Assembly (NCBI GenBank): GCA_003222375.1
Contig: QHVX01000129.1
Coordinates: 1 to 5,635, forward strand
Direction of reading: 5' to 3'
Origin: Acidobacteriota bacterium
GTDB lineage: Bacteria > Acidobacteriota > Thermoanaerobaculia > Gp7-AA8
DNA length: 5,635 bases
Positions 1 to 5,624 of this stretch are shown here, in pieces. The translations under genes and the position numbers were made by a program. Every line of letters begins with the position of its first letter. The first letter of the stretch is position 1. Below the pieces are notes generated by a model. It worked only from the letters and a program-made list of their open reading frames with translations, made no database searches and had not been told where the DNA came from.

Positions 1-425
1 GGAACGAGGTATGCGCTCAGCCTGCGCGGCTCGTCGACGCTGACGGATTTCAGGACCGCGGCGCTGATCGTGGAGAGTGAGCTGCACGCGGTCAGTACGC
101 GAATTCCGGCCGCGCCGATCGGCGCTTCGTACTTGTAGACCATCTCCGTGTACTCGGCGCTGTCGGAGATGTCGATGATGTCGACGCCCATCGTGCGCGC
201 CGTCTCGATGAGCGCAGAATTTCGTTTCTGGAATGGGCCGGCGCAATCGATGACCAGATCGCGCGCTTTAAGATTCTTTCGAAGATCGTCGGGATTGTTC
301 GCATCGATCCGCAACTCGCCGCGTGTCCGCGATGCGACGATCGGCTGCAGTTTGGCCGCGATCAGCCGTCGGACGATCCATTGTCCGAAGAAGCCGCTGC
401 CGCCAAGGACCACCACGCGCTTCAT
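1..425 (-). CDS. Saccharopine dehydrogenase-like NAD(P)-binding reductase, N-terminal part (runs off window)
   Basis: The visible 141 residues are the N-terminal Rossmann half of a saccharopine dehydrogenase-family protein; the C-terminal part lies beyond base 1. The dinucleotide-binding loop GGSGFFG is at residues 8-14 after a hydrophobic first strand. DLVIDCAGPF (56-65) is the family's typical strand with the CAGPF turn, DIIDISD (82-88) follows, and TACSSLST (112-119) matches the conserved segment before the catalytic domain. Members reduce or oxidise varied substrates (saccharopine, polyamine precursors, or unknown, as in trans-acting enoyl reductase-like proteins), so the substrate cannot be named. 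The start ATG overlaps the stop of the upstream membrane-protein gene as ATGA, which implies translational coupling; only a weak purine stretch (AAAGAAG) precedes it. The family call is firm. Lysine biosynthesis is not implied. Confidence 0.85.
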   Translation of the reverse strand, partial: MKRVVVLGGSGFFGQWIVRRLIAAKLQPIVASRTRGELRIDANNPDDLRKNLKARDLVIDCAGPFQKRNSALIETARTMGVDIIDISDSAEYTEMVYKYEAPIGAAGIRVLTACSSLSTISAAVLKSVSVDEPRRLSAYLV

Positions 426-997
426 GGCATCTTCTTTCCGGCGATCACCACCCACGGAACGAAAAAGATCATCAACGCTGCACTTGCAACAGTGACTCCC
501 ATGTCGCTATTGAAGATCGTGGCGGTCGTGAGCGCGACTCCGGCCATCCATGCGCACCACGCCAGCCATTGCCACGGTAGCTGCCTGGTCGCAACAGTGA
601 GGATGATCGCCGCAACAGTGTACAGACCATTTCCTGCTGCGCCCGTGAGAAGAGCAGCATCGCGATAGAGTCTCGTGTCGGGGCGCGGGATCGATGCGAT
701 GAAGATCGATTCGCCCGACCAATCGCAGGCAAGGCCAGCAGCCGCGATCGCAACGGGCCACAGCTTTCCGATGCGCGAGCCCCACCATCCATAGAAGAGA
801 ATCAACGTCAGAGCGGCAAGCATCCACAGAAACCAGCCGAGGCGCCAGCGGTCGGGGAATTGGGTCATGTAGGCGACCCGCTGATGGATGTCGGATATCG
901 CTTCGCTTCCGCCGCGCAAGAAAAAAATCGCGCCGATGCCGGCAACGATGTGCATGATTGCGCAGATGTAGGCTGCGCTGCGGCTGAAGAGCGACAT
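422..997 (-). CDS. Hypothetical integral membrane protein, about six helices
   Basis: I do not recognise a family for this 191-residue protein. Hydrophobic stretches suggest six membrane helices at about residues 8-27, 52-71, 79-95, 113-136, 141-161 and 166-187. The soluble loop at 28-51 contains HQRVAYMTQFPDRWR, and a second loop at 96-112 contains IPRPDTRLYRD. Trp residues cluster near helix ends. There is no signal peptide beyond the first helix and no obvious catalytic motif. Its start lies 9 nt after the stop of the iron permease-family gene, preceded only by a weak GGCGG, and its stop overlaps the reductase start as ATGA. That tight coupling suggests it works with the reductase, perhaps on a membrane or lipid substrate, but this is inference. 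Another reading frame begins at 1007 but gives an Arg/His-rich, non-hydrophobic product and is a shadow. Confidence 0.8.
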   Translation of the reverse strand: MSLFSRSAAYICAIMHIVAGIGAIFFLRGGSEAISDIHQRVAYMTQFPDRWRLGWFLWMLAALTLILFYGWWGSRIGKLWPVAIAAAGLACDWSGESIFIASIPRPDTRLYRDAALLTGAAGNGLYTVAAIILTVATRQLPWQWLAWCAWMAGVALTTATIFNSDMGVTVASAALMIFFVPWVVIAGKKMP

Positions 998-1006
998 CCG
1001 CCGACA

Positions 1007-1375
1007 TTATCTGCGTTCAGCGCGTCTTTGCGAGATACGCTCGAACTCTTCCTTCAGGCGTGCAAGCTCTTCATCCGAGAGCCGCTCCAGATTGACGAGG
1101 CTCAACCGCGCGCCCTGAGTCGCGCGCAGCAACTCGTCGAGCTTGAGCTGCAGGGAGCGCGTGTCGCGGTTCTGCGTGTTCTGCAGCAGAAACGCGATCA
1201 GGAACGTCACCTGCGACGCGAAGGTGTTCATCGTGAGCTGCCACGTGTCGGAAAAATGAAAGGCCGGACCGGCAGCCAGCCACATTGCGGTGACTACGAC
1301 CACCGCAGAGAACACCCACGGTGAGCCCGTGACCTCGGCAGTCCAGTCGGCAAAGACGCGAAAGATCGACTTCAT
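1007..1375 (-). CDS. Low-affinity iron permease-family small membrane protein
   Basis: This 122-residue protein matches the bacterial version of the low-affinity iron permease family (Pfam Iron_permease). The typical landmarks are present: VTGSPWVF (15-22), a first membrane helix at about 20-37, GPAFHFSDTWQL (36-47), a second helix at about 48-65, then the hallmark LLQNTQNRDTRSLQLKLDEL (63-82). The C-terminus (97-122) is charged and probably helical, with SDEELARLKEEF as in relatives. The family is named after yeast Fet4; iron transport by the short two-helix bacterial members is not well shown, so the name is by homology only. The start is supported by AGGAGG four bases upstream. That SD abuts a hairpin in the 44-nt gap after the csbD-like gene, so the two are probably cotranscribed, with translation possibly tuned by RNA structure. 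Confidence 0.9.
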   Translation of the reverse strand: MKSIFRVFADWTAEVTGSPWVFSAVVVVTAMWLAAGPAFHFSDTWQLTMNTFASQVTFLIAFLLQNTQNRDTRSLQLKLDELLRATQGARLSLVNLERLSDEELARLKEEFERISQRRAERR

Positions 1376-1383
1376 GCATCCTC

Positions 1384-1419
1384 CTGCGGATTGCCGCAGC
1401 CGGGCTCACCGCCAGGTGA
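1384..1419 (-). promoter_or_regulatory. Two adjacent small hairpins in the csbD-permease gap
   Basis: Two perfect short inverted repeats fill most of the gap. TCACC/GGTGA with a 4-base loop (1406-1419) starts directly after the csbD-like stop codon. CTGCGG/CCGCAG with a 4-base loop (1384-1399) follows. The 3' arm of the second runs into the AGGAGG (1385-1380, minus strand) that serves the permease-family gene. No U-run follows either stem, so a classical intrinsic terminator is unlikely. Roles as an RNA-processing or decay barrier, or as partial SD masking, are inferred. Confidence 0.45.
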
Positions 1420-1683
1420 TTATCGCGTTGTCGTGGTGGTCTTCGTGGTCGTTTTGGTCGTGGTCGGCTGATTCATCTCGCGCAGCTCGCGCTCAATGTT
1501 GGCCTCTTCCCACTTGGTTTTGCCGTAGCGCTCCTGGATTTTTCCGACGAGCCGGTCCTTATGACCGGCGATGTGCTCGAGATCGTCGTTGGTCAGCAAG
1601 CCCCATTTCTCGCGGACCTTACCCTTGAGCTGGTTCCAGTTGCCCTGCAGAGTGCTCCAGACGGCGTCATCACGGTCGCCCAT
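1420..1683 (-). CDS. CsbD-like stress-response protein with Thr-rich tail
   Basis: This 87-residue hydrophilic protein is a CsbD family member (relatives: Bacillus CsbD, E. coli YjbJ). The core at residues 14-60 carries the signature NWNQLKGKVREKWG (15-28), a central LTNDDLEHIAGHKDRL (30-45), then VGKIQERYGKTKWEE (46-60). It is predicted to be a small soluble helical protein; relatives are induced by general stress, and the biochemical role is unknown. The start is set at 1683 and not at the in-frame ATG 33 nt upstream, because AAGGAGG lies eight bases before it and the family begins near here. After the core, residues 74-86 are almost only threonine with two lysines, an unusual extension for such a short protein. 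It is the first gene of the minus-strand block, so its promoter should lie in 1684-1829. Confidence 0.92.
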   Translation of the reverse strand: MGDRDDAVWSTLQGNWNQLKGKVREKWGLLTNDDLEHIAGHKDRLVGKIQERYGKTKWEEANIERELREMNQPTTTKTTTKTTTTTR

Positions 1684-1691
1684 ATGTCCTT

Positions 1692-1698
1692 CCTCCTT
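1692..1698 (-). promoter_or_regulatory. Strong Shine-Dalgarno fixing the csbD-like start
   Basis: AAGGAGG on the minus strand lies eight bases before the ATG at 1683. A second AAGGA lies closer, in between. Together they favour the shorter 87-residue product over the longer in-frame ATG at 1716. Confidence 0.8.
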
Positions 1699-1748
1699 GA
1701 CAATAAAGATTCGCAACGGGCATGCCGTGGCGACTCGGAAAATGGCCG

Positions 1749-1772
1749 GCTCATCTGGCGATCCGGATGAGC
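1749..1772. repeat. 24-bp inverted repeat in divergent promoter region
   Basis: GCTCATCTGG and CCGGATGAGC flank a four-base centre (CGAT). The arms pair over ten positions, with a single T-G at the eighth. It could be an operator for a dimeric regulator shared by the two divergent units, or a stem-loop in one of their leaders. No T-run follows on the plus strand. On the minus strand a TTTT follows about six bases beyond the stem, too weak and too far to call a terminator. Confidence 0.5.
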
Positions 1773-1810
1773 TCCTTACATTTGTTCGGGCATGAAAGCG
1801 TTCTGCCTCC

Positions 1811-1832
1811 GGAGGAATAGCATGAGGCGGTG
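1811..1832 (+). promoter_or_regulatory. Shine-Dalgarno and conflicting start codons of the PLP enzyme gene
   Basis: GGAGG (1811-1815) is six bases before ATG at 1822, an ideal arrangement. That ATG, however, opens a 24-codon frame closing at TGA 1894-1896, not the enzyme frame. The enzyme frame has a TAG at 1818-1820, so its only initiator before the conserved region is GTG at 1830. This GTG is 14 bases from GGAGG and two bases from a GAGG at 1824-1827. Translation may begin at GTG despite poor spacing, be coupled to the short upstream frame, or the sequence may contain an indel here. Confidence 0.5.
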
Positions 1833-3002
1833 CACGAGCCGCTTCTCGATCGCTGGCGAGCGGATACGCCCGGCACCGCGAACGTCATCCATCTGAATAA
1901 CGCCGGCGCGGCGCTGATGCCGCGGCCGGTCATCGATGCGATCGTCGGGCACATCGATCGCGAAGCGAATTTCGGCGGATACGAAAGCGGTGATGACGCT
2001 GCGGATGCGATCGCGCAGAGTTACGCCAGCGTCGCCGAGGTGTTAGGCGGGCAGCCGCGCAACATCGCGATCGTCGAAAACGCGACCGTCGCGTTTTTCC
2101 AGGCGCTTTCGGCTTTCGATTTCAAGCAGGGTGACGTCATCGTCACGACACGCAACGACTACATCTCGAATCAGCTTGCGTATCTTTCGCTCGCAAAGCG
2201 CCATGGCGTCGAGGTCCGTCGCGCGGAAGACCTCGATTCCGGCGGAGTCGATCCGCAATCGGTTCGCGATCTGCTGCGGGACTCGAAAGTGCGATTGCTG
2301 GCCGTCACCTGGGTGCCGACAAACTCCGGCCTTATCCAGCCCGTCGAGCTCCTCGGCAAGATCGCGGAGGAGGCGCGCGTGCCGTATCTGGTCGACGCAT
2401 GTCAGGCCGTCGGCCAGCTCCCGATCGACGTCTCGGGGCTGCGATGCGACTTTCTCTCCGCGACCGCGCGCAAATTTCTGCGCGGACCGCGCGGCATCGG
2501 CTTTCTGTACATTGCCGATCGCTTGCTCGAGCGCGGCGCCGCTCCGCTGTACATCGATATGCGGGGCGCGTCATGGGCAACCGCCGATTCGTACGAGCTC
2601 GCACCGGACGCGCGCCGTTTCGAGAACTGGGAGTTCTCCTACGCCCTCATCCTCGGACTCGGCGCCGCGGCGCGATACGCCATCGATGCCGGCATCGAAC
2701 GCTGTAGTCAGCGGGCATTAATGTTATCTAATAAATTGCGCGATAAATTATCACAATTTGCGCGGGTCCTCGATCGCGGCGAAAAGTGCGCGGCCATCGT
2801 CACAGCGGAGTTCGGGCGAAACGCCTCCGAGGTCGTCGCCGCGCTGCGAAAACGGAGGATCAATGCTTCCGCGACCTTTCGCGCGTGGGCGATCCTCGAC
2901 ATGACCGACAAGCACGCGGAATCCGCCCTTCGATTGTCGCCGCATTACTACAACACCGAAGAAGAAATCGAAATCGTCACGGAGGCGCTGAAGAAGTTAT
3001 GA
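1830..3002 (+). CDS. PLP-dependent enzyme of the class V aminotransferase fold (cysteine desulfurase/lyase-like)
   Basis: The 390-residue product is a cytosolic fold-type I PLP enzyme in the class V aminotransferase family. Visible landmarks: HLNNAGAALMP (21-31) as the N-terminal substrate-side motif, ENATVAFFQAL (83-93) in the phosphate-binding area, VDACQAVGQLPIDV (188-201) with D189 for the pyridine nitrogen, and SATARKFLRGPRGIGFLY (210-227) with K215 as the expected Schiff-base lysine. R368 in RLSPHYYNTEEEI (368-380) is the probable carboxylate-binding arginine. The usual TGHK is replaced by TARK, and no catalytic-Cys loop of IscS/SufS type is present. A housekeeping cysteine desulfurase is therefore unlikely; C-S lyase, EgtE-like or epimerase-like activities are possible but undecided. 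The start is the only in-frame option (GTG) but is poorly spaced from the SD. The stop overlaps the next gene as ATGA. An A+T-rich stretch encodes residues 296-310. Confidence 0.88.
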   Translation: MHEPLLDRWRADTPGTANVIHLNNAGAALMPRPVIDAIVGHIDREANFGGYESGDDAADAIAQSYASVAEVLGGQPRNIAIVENATVAFFQALSAFDFKQGDVIVTTRNDYISNQLAYLSLAKRHGVEVRRAEDLDSGGVDPQSVRDLLRDSKVRLLAVTWVPTNSGLIQPVELLGKIAEEARVPYLVDACQAVGQLPIDVSGLRCDFLSATARKFLRGPRGIGFLYIADRLLERGAAPLYIDMRGASWATADSYELAPDARRFENWEFSYALILGLGAAARYAIDAGIERCSQRALMLSNKLRDKLSQFARVLDRGEKCAAIVTAEFGRNASEVVAALRKRRINASATFRAWAILDMTDKHAESALRLSPHYYNTEEEIEIVTEALKKL

Positions 3003-3424
3003 ACGACCTCGATTCCATCATCGCGGCCATGTACGAATCGGTCTGCTTCGAACCCGGCCAGAGCGTCGACTGGAAAAGGCAGGAGCAGATTTTTGCTCCG
3101 GGAGCGCGGATGGTGCGCGTCAACGACGACGGCGTCTTCGAATTCGATATGGACTCGTATCGCGTCAACTTTGAATCGATGATCACATCTGGCGAGATGC
3201 CGAGCTTCTGGGAAGGGGAATTGTGGCGCGAGACGCGGCAGTTCGACGACGTAGCGCACGTCCTCAGCGCGTACGAAACGCGGCGCACGCGCAATGGCCC
3301 GATGCTCAATCGCGGCGTGAACAGCATTCAACTGTTCCGCCGCAACGGACGCTGGTGGATCAGCGCGATGATTTGGCGGCGGGAGGGGCGGGCAATCCAG
3401 ATTCCCGTTGCGCCGCCTCGTTAG
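2999..3424 (+). CDS. NTF2/SnoaL-like small protein
   Basis: This 141-residue soluble protein fits the NTF2-like superfamily (SnoaL/DUF4440-type cone fold). The order is typical: an N-terminal helix with DSIIAAMYESV (5-15), DWKRQEQIFAPGARMVRV (24-41) with the conserved FAPGA turn, a second helical part with the SYRVNFESMI segment (53-62), then strands FWEGELWRETRQFDDVAHVLSAYE (70-93) and the C-terminal GVNSIQLFRRNGRWWISAMIW (106-126). Such domains either bind or turn over small ligands or act as non-catalytic partners; no definite catalytic dyad can be assigned here. ATG overlaps the stop of the PLP enzyme (ATGA), with GGAGG 13 bases upstream, so coupled translation is likely. The last 65 bases overlap the 3' end of the convergent GGDEF-EAL gene. 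The C-terminal IPVAPPR still looks like a natural family end. Confidence 0.85.
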   Translation: MNDLDSIIAAMYESVCFEPGQSVDWKRQEQIFAPGARMVRVNDDGVFEFDMDSYRVNFESMITSGEMPSFWEGELWRETRQFDDVAHVLSAYETRRTRNGPMLNRGVNSIQLFRRNGRWWISAMIWRREGRAIQIPVAPPR

Positions 3425-5624
3425 CGCTGCCGTTGCTGAGAAGGATGGGCGCGCTGTTCAGCGGCTTGCCGTAGAAGTAGCCTTGGCCTAATTCCGATCC
3501 GAGGGCGCGAAGCTGGTCGACCTGCGCGGTCGTCTCGACCCCCTCGGCAATCACTTTCAGGCCTAACGCATGGCCTAACGCGATGATCGCCTCCACGATC
3601 GCGCTGTCGGGACCTTCCAGCGCGATTCCGTCGACGAACGACTTATCGATCTTCAACAGGTCGACCGGAAAGCGCTTGAGATACGACAGGCTCGAGAAGC
3701 CTGTGCCGAAATCATCGATCGCGAGCGAGACGCCCAGGGTCTTGAGCTTCGTGAGGATCTCGATGGTGGTTTCGGCGCCCTCCATGGCAACCGATTCCGT
3801 GATTTCCAGGATTACGTTTGCAGGGCTGATCCCTGTTTTTTTCAAAACCTCGGAGACCTCGTCGATCAGCGTCGCCTGCTGAAAGTGCCGGCCCGACAAG
3901 TTGACCGACACCATCAGCGCCAGATCGGGACGGTATTTTTCCTGCCATTCTTTCGCCTGGCGGCAAGCCTCGTACATTACCCAGCGCCCGATCGGCAGAA
4001 TGAGGCCGGTCTCCTCGGCGACCGCAATGAATTCCGTGGGCGATACCAGCCCGCGCTCGGGATGCTCCCATCGCACCAGCGCCTCCATCCCTACGAGATT
4101 TCCGCTCTCGATCTCGACTTCCGGTTGATAGAAAACTCGCAGCTCGCCCTCCTCGATCGCGCGCCGCAGCTCGGTCTCCAGCTCCAGGCGCCGGATCGCG
4201 GCCAGGTCCATCGTCGGATCGAAGATCTCATAGCGCGCTTTGCCGCGCGTCTTCGCCTGATACATCGCGATGTCGGAGTGACGGATCAGATTGACCGGCG
4301 AATCGTCGCGCTCACTGAACGCGATGCCGATGCTGACGGTGCTGAAGACTTCGTGCGGCCCAACCTTGAAAGGGAATCCGAACGCCGCCAGCATTTTCTT
4401 CGCGAGATCTGCGGCGCGTTCGCGCGCTTTCGCGTCGCAAAGAAGAATCGTGAACTCATCGCCGCTGATGCGCGCCGCCAGATCGCCTTCGCCGAGATTC
4501 TCGGTGATGCGCTCGCCGGCAGCGATGAGCAATTGGTCGCCGACGACGTGGCCGAGGCTGTCGTTGACGACTTTGAAGAGATCGAGATCGAGGAACAGGA
4601 CCGCCAGCGTGTTGCCGCTCTTCTTCGTGCGCGCGATTTCCTCTTCCAGGCGCTCGGTGAAGAGTCGCCGATTCGGAAGCTGCGTCAACGCGTCATGCAT
4701 CGCCTGATAGGAGAGAGTCCGCTCGGCTTCCGCGCGATCGAGATCCAGACGAAACAGCAGCCGCCCGCTCCATCCGATCAACAGCAGGAAAAGCGTCATG
4801 AGCCCAATCACGAGCAGCCACATCTCGAATTCGGGATCGACCAGCCGCGCGCTGTAAGCCTGATGGCGGATCCAACCGAGCGCCGCCGGAATGATGAGCA
4901 CCGCCGGCAGCAGGCGTCGCAGCATCACTCCGCCGCTGCTTTCGCTGAGAAAAACCGCCATCAATCCGTGCGACGGCCGCGCGAACAAAACGCCGACCGC
5001 CACGACAAGAAAAGTTCCGGCGGTGTGCAACGCCATCGGGATGTAGGCGCCGATGACGTAGAACGACTTGACGCCGTAGAGGTAGCCCATCAGCGCCAGA
5101 AGCGACGACATCGCGGCGGCGATGGTCAGGAATTGCGACGGCCACCACCGGCTGAGCCGCCGGTCGATGTTCATCACCGCCAGACCGAGGAGAAGGAAAT
5201 TGAGAGCGGTGTTAGGCGCCATCTGATTTGGCAGGCCGAAGTCGCTGCCGCCGAGCTTGCCGGCGAACAGGAGCTGGTCGATGTGCAGATTGATCGGCGT
5301 GATCAGCGCCAGAATTTTGATCAGGCCGATCGCGGACGCGATCAGCGCGAAAGCTTCGCCGATTCGATGGCGCGTTTTGCCGACTTCTTCGCGCGAAACA
5401 AGCGCCAGCGAAACGCCGAGGAAGATGAAGCCGATCGCGGTCATCGGATTCATCGCCACCAATCCCGGCACGATGCGCTTCAGAATCTCGATGTCAGCCG
5501 ACCATCCGAAAAGGACGAGCACTCCCACGACGATCGGGATGACGGCGGTCGCGCGCGACATTGCTCGCACATTTCTGGCGAGGCGCGGCGATGCCTTGGC
5601 CGGCTCAGGTGAAATGATGGCCAT
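3360..5624 (-). CDS. Membrane-anchored GGDEF-EAL protein (c-di-GMP turnover)
   Basis: The 754-residue protein has about eight membrane helices (roughly 25-41, 58-76, 91-110, 138-152, 163-184, 193-214, 235-252, 266-287), a short helical linker, GGDEF (about 300-470) and EAL (about 480-722). In GGDEF, DLDLFKVVND (346-355) supplies the metal aspartate and the signature is SGDEF (387-391). The I-site arginine is absent: position 378 is Gly, with D381 retained. In EAL the key residues are all present: E514 of EAL, N575, E607, D637 and D638 in DDFGTGF, K658, E694 and Q714. Phosphodiesterase activity on c-di-GMP is therefore expected, while cyclase activity is possible but uncertain. The membrane part holds two related MxPxTAxxFxxLG segments (58-70 and 135-147), suggesting an input domain of unknown ligand. 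Start: ATG at 5624, only 11 bases from the window end, with no SD seen; the frame stays open upstream, so a longer N-terminus is not excluded. The last 21 residues overlap the NTF2-like gene. Confidence 0.93.
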   Translation of the reverse strand: MAIISPEPAKASPRLARNVRAMSRATAVIPIVVGVLVLFGWSADIEILKRIVPGLVAMNPMTAIGFIFLGVSLALVSREEVGKTRHRIGEAFALIASAIGLIKILALITPINLHIDQLLFAGKLGGSDFGLPNQMAPNTALNFLLLGLAVMNIDRRLSRWWPSQFLTIAAAMSSLLALMGYLYGVKSFYVIGAYIPMALHTAGTFLVVAVGVLFARPSHGLMAVFLSESSGGVMLRRLLPAVLIIPAALGWIRHQAYSARLVDPEFEMWLLVIGLMTLFLLLIGWSGRLLFRLDLDRAEAERTLSYQAMHDALTQLPNRRLFTERLEEEIARTKKSGNTLAVLFLDLDLFKVVNDSLGHVVGDQLLIAAGERITENLGEGDLAARISGDEFTILLCDAKARERAADLAKKMLAAFGFPFKVGPHEVFSTVSIGIAFSERDDSPVNLIRHSDIAMYQAKTRGKARYEIFDPTMDLAAIRRLELETELRRAIEEGELRVFYQPEVEIESGNLVGMEALVRWEHPERGLVSPTEFIAVAEETGLILPIGRWVMYEACRQAKEWQEKYRPDLALMVSVNLSGRHFQQATLIDEVSEVLKKTGISPANVILEITESVAMEGAETTIEILTKLKTLGVSLAIDDFGTGFSSLSYLKRFPVDLLKIDKSFVDGIALEGPDSAIVEAIIALGHALGLKVIAEGVETTAQVDQLRALGSELGQGYFYGKPLNSAPILLSNGSANEAAQRESGLPAPPAAKSSR

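Larger units (their letters stand above)
1684..1829. promoter_or_regulatory. Divergent intergenic region between csbD-like and PLP enzyme genes
   Basis: These 146 bp separate two outward-facing genes and must hold the promoter for the minus-strand block and probably one for the plus-strand pair. No convincing -35/-10 pair is visible on either strand. A perfect TTGACA occurs at 1697-1702 (plus) but has no matching -10 element 16-18 bases on, and it coincides with the csbD SD region. The region also holds a 24-bp inverted repeat, listed separately, and an SD-containing palindrome CCTCCGGAGG at 1806-1815. It is somewhat richer in A+T than the flanking genes. Confidence 0.55.

Noticed and set aside
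1697..1702. Perfect TTGACA as a -35 element for the plus-strand genes
   Set aside because: No TATAAT-like sequence lies 16-18 bases downstream (the bases there are around GGCATGCC), and it overlaps the csbD-like SD region, which explains part of the match.
1717..1794. Direct repeat CGGGCATG at 1717-1724 and 1787-1794 in the divergent region
   Set aside because: Only eight bases long with no shared flanks; too short to separate from chance without comparison to relatives.
1806..1815. CCTCCGGAGG palindrome as an SD-sequestering hairpin
   Set aside because: It has no loop, so it cannot fold on itself as a normal hairpin. It is probably a by-product of the GGAGG Shine-Dalgarno.
2786..2998. Longer upstream start for the NTF2-like protein
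   Set aside because: The extra N-terminal residues are Arg-rich shadow sequence inside the PLP enzyme gene. The ATG at 2999 with the ATGA overlap fits the family start.
3486..3578. TTAGGC/GCCTAA hexamer three times within about 95 bases, with further copies at 2043 and 5212
   Set aside because: All three clustered copies encode Leu-Gly in conserved parts of the EAL domain, and the total in the window is only about twice a rough composition-based expectation.
3885..5612. Very long plus-strand open frame (575 codons) antisense to the GGDEF-EAL gene
   Set aside because: Its product is rich in Arg, Gln, His, Asp and Glu with no domain, as expected from the mirror frame of a GC-rich gene. The opposite strand encodes clear GGDEF and EAL domains across the same bases.
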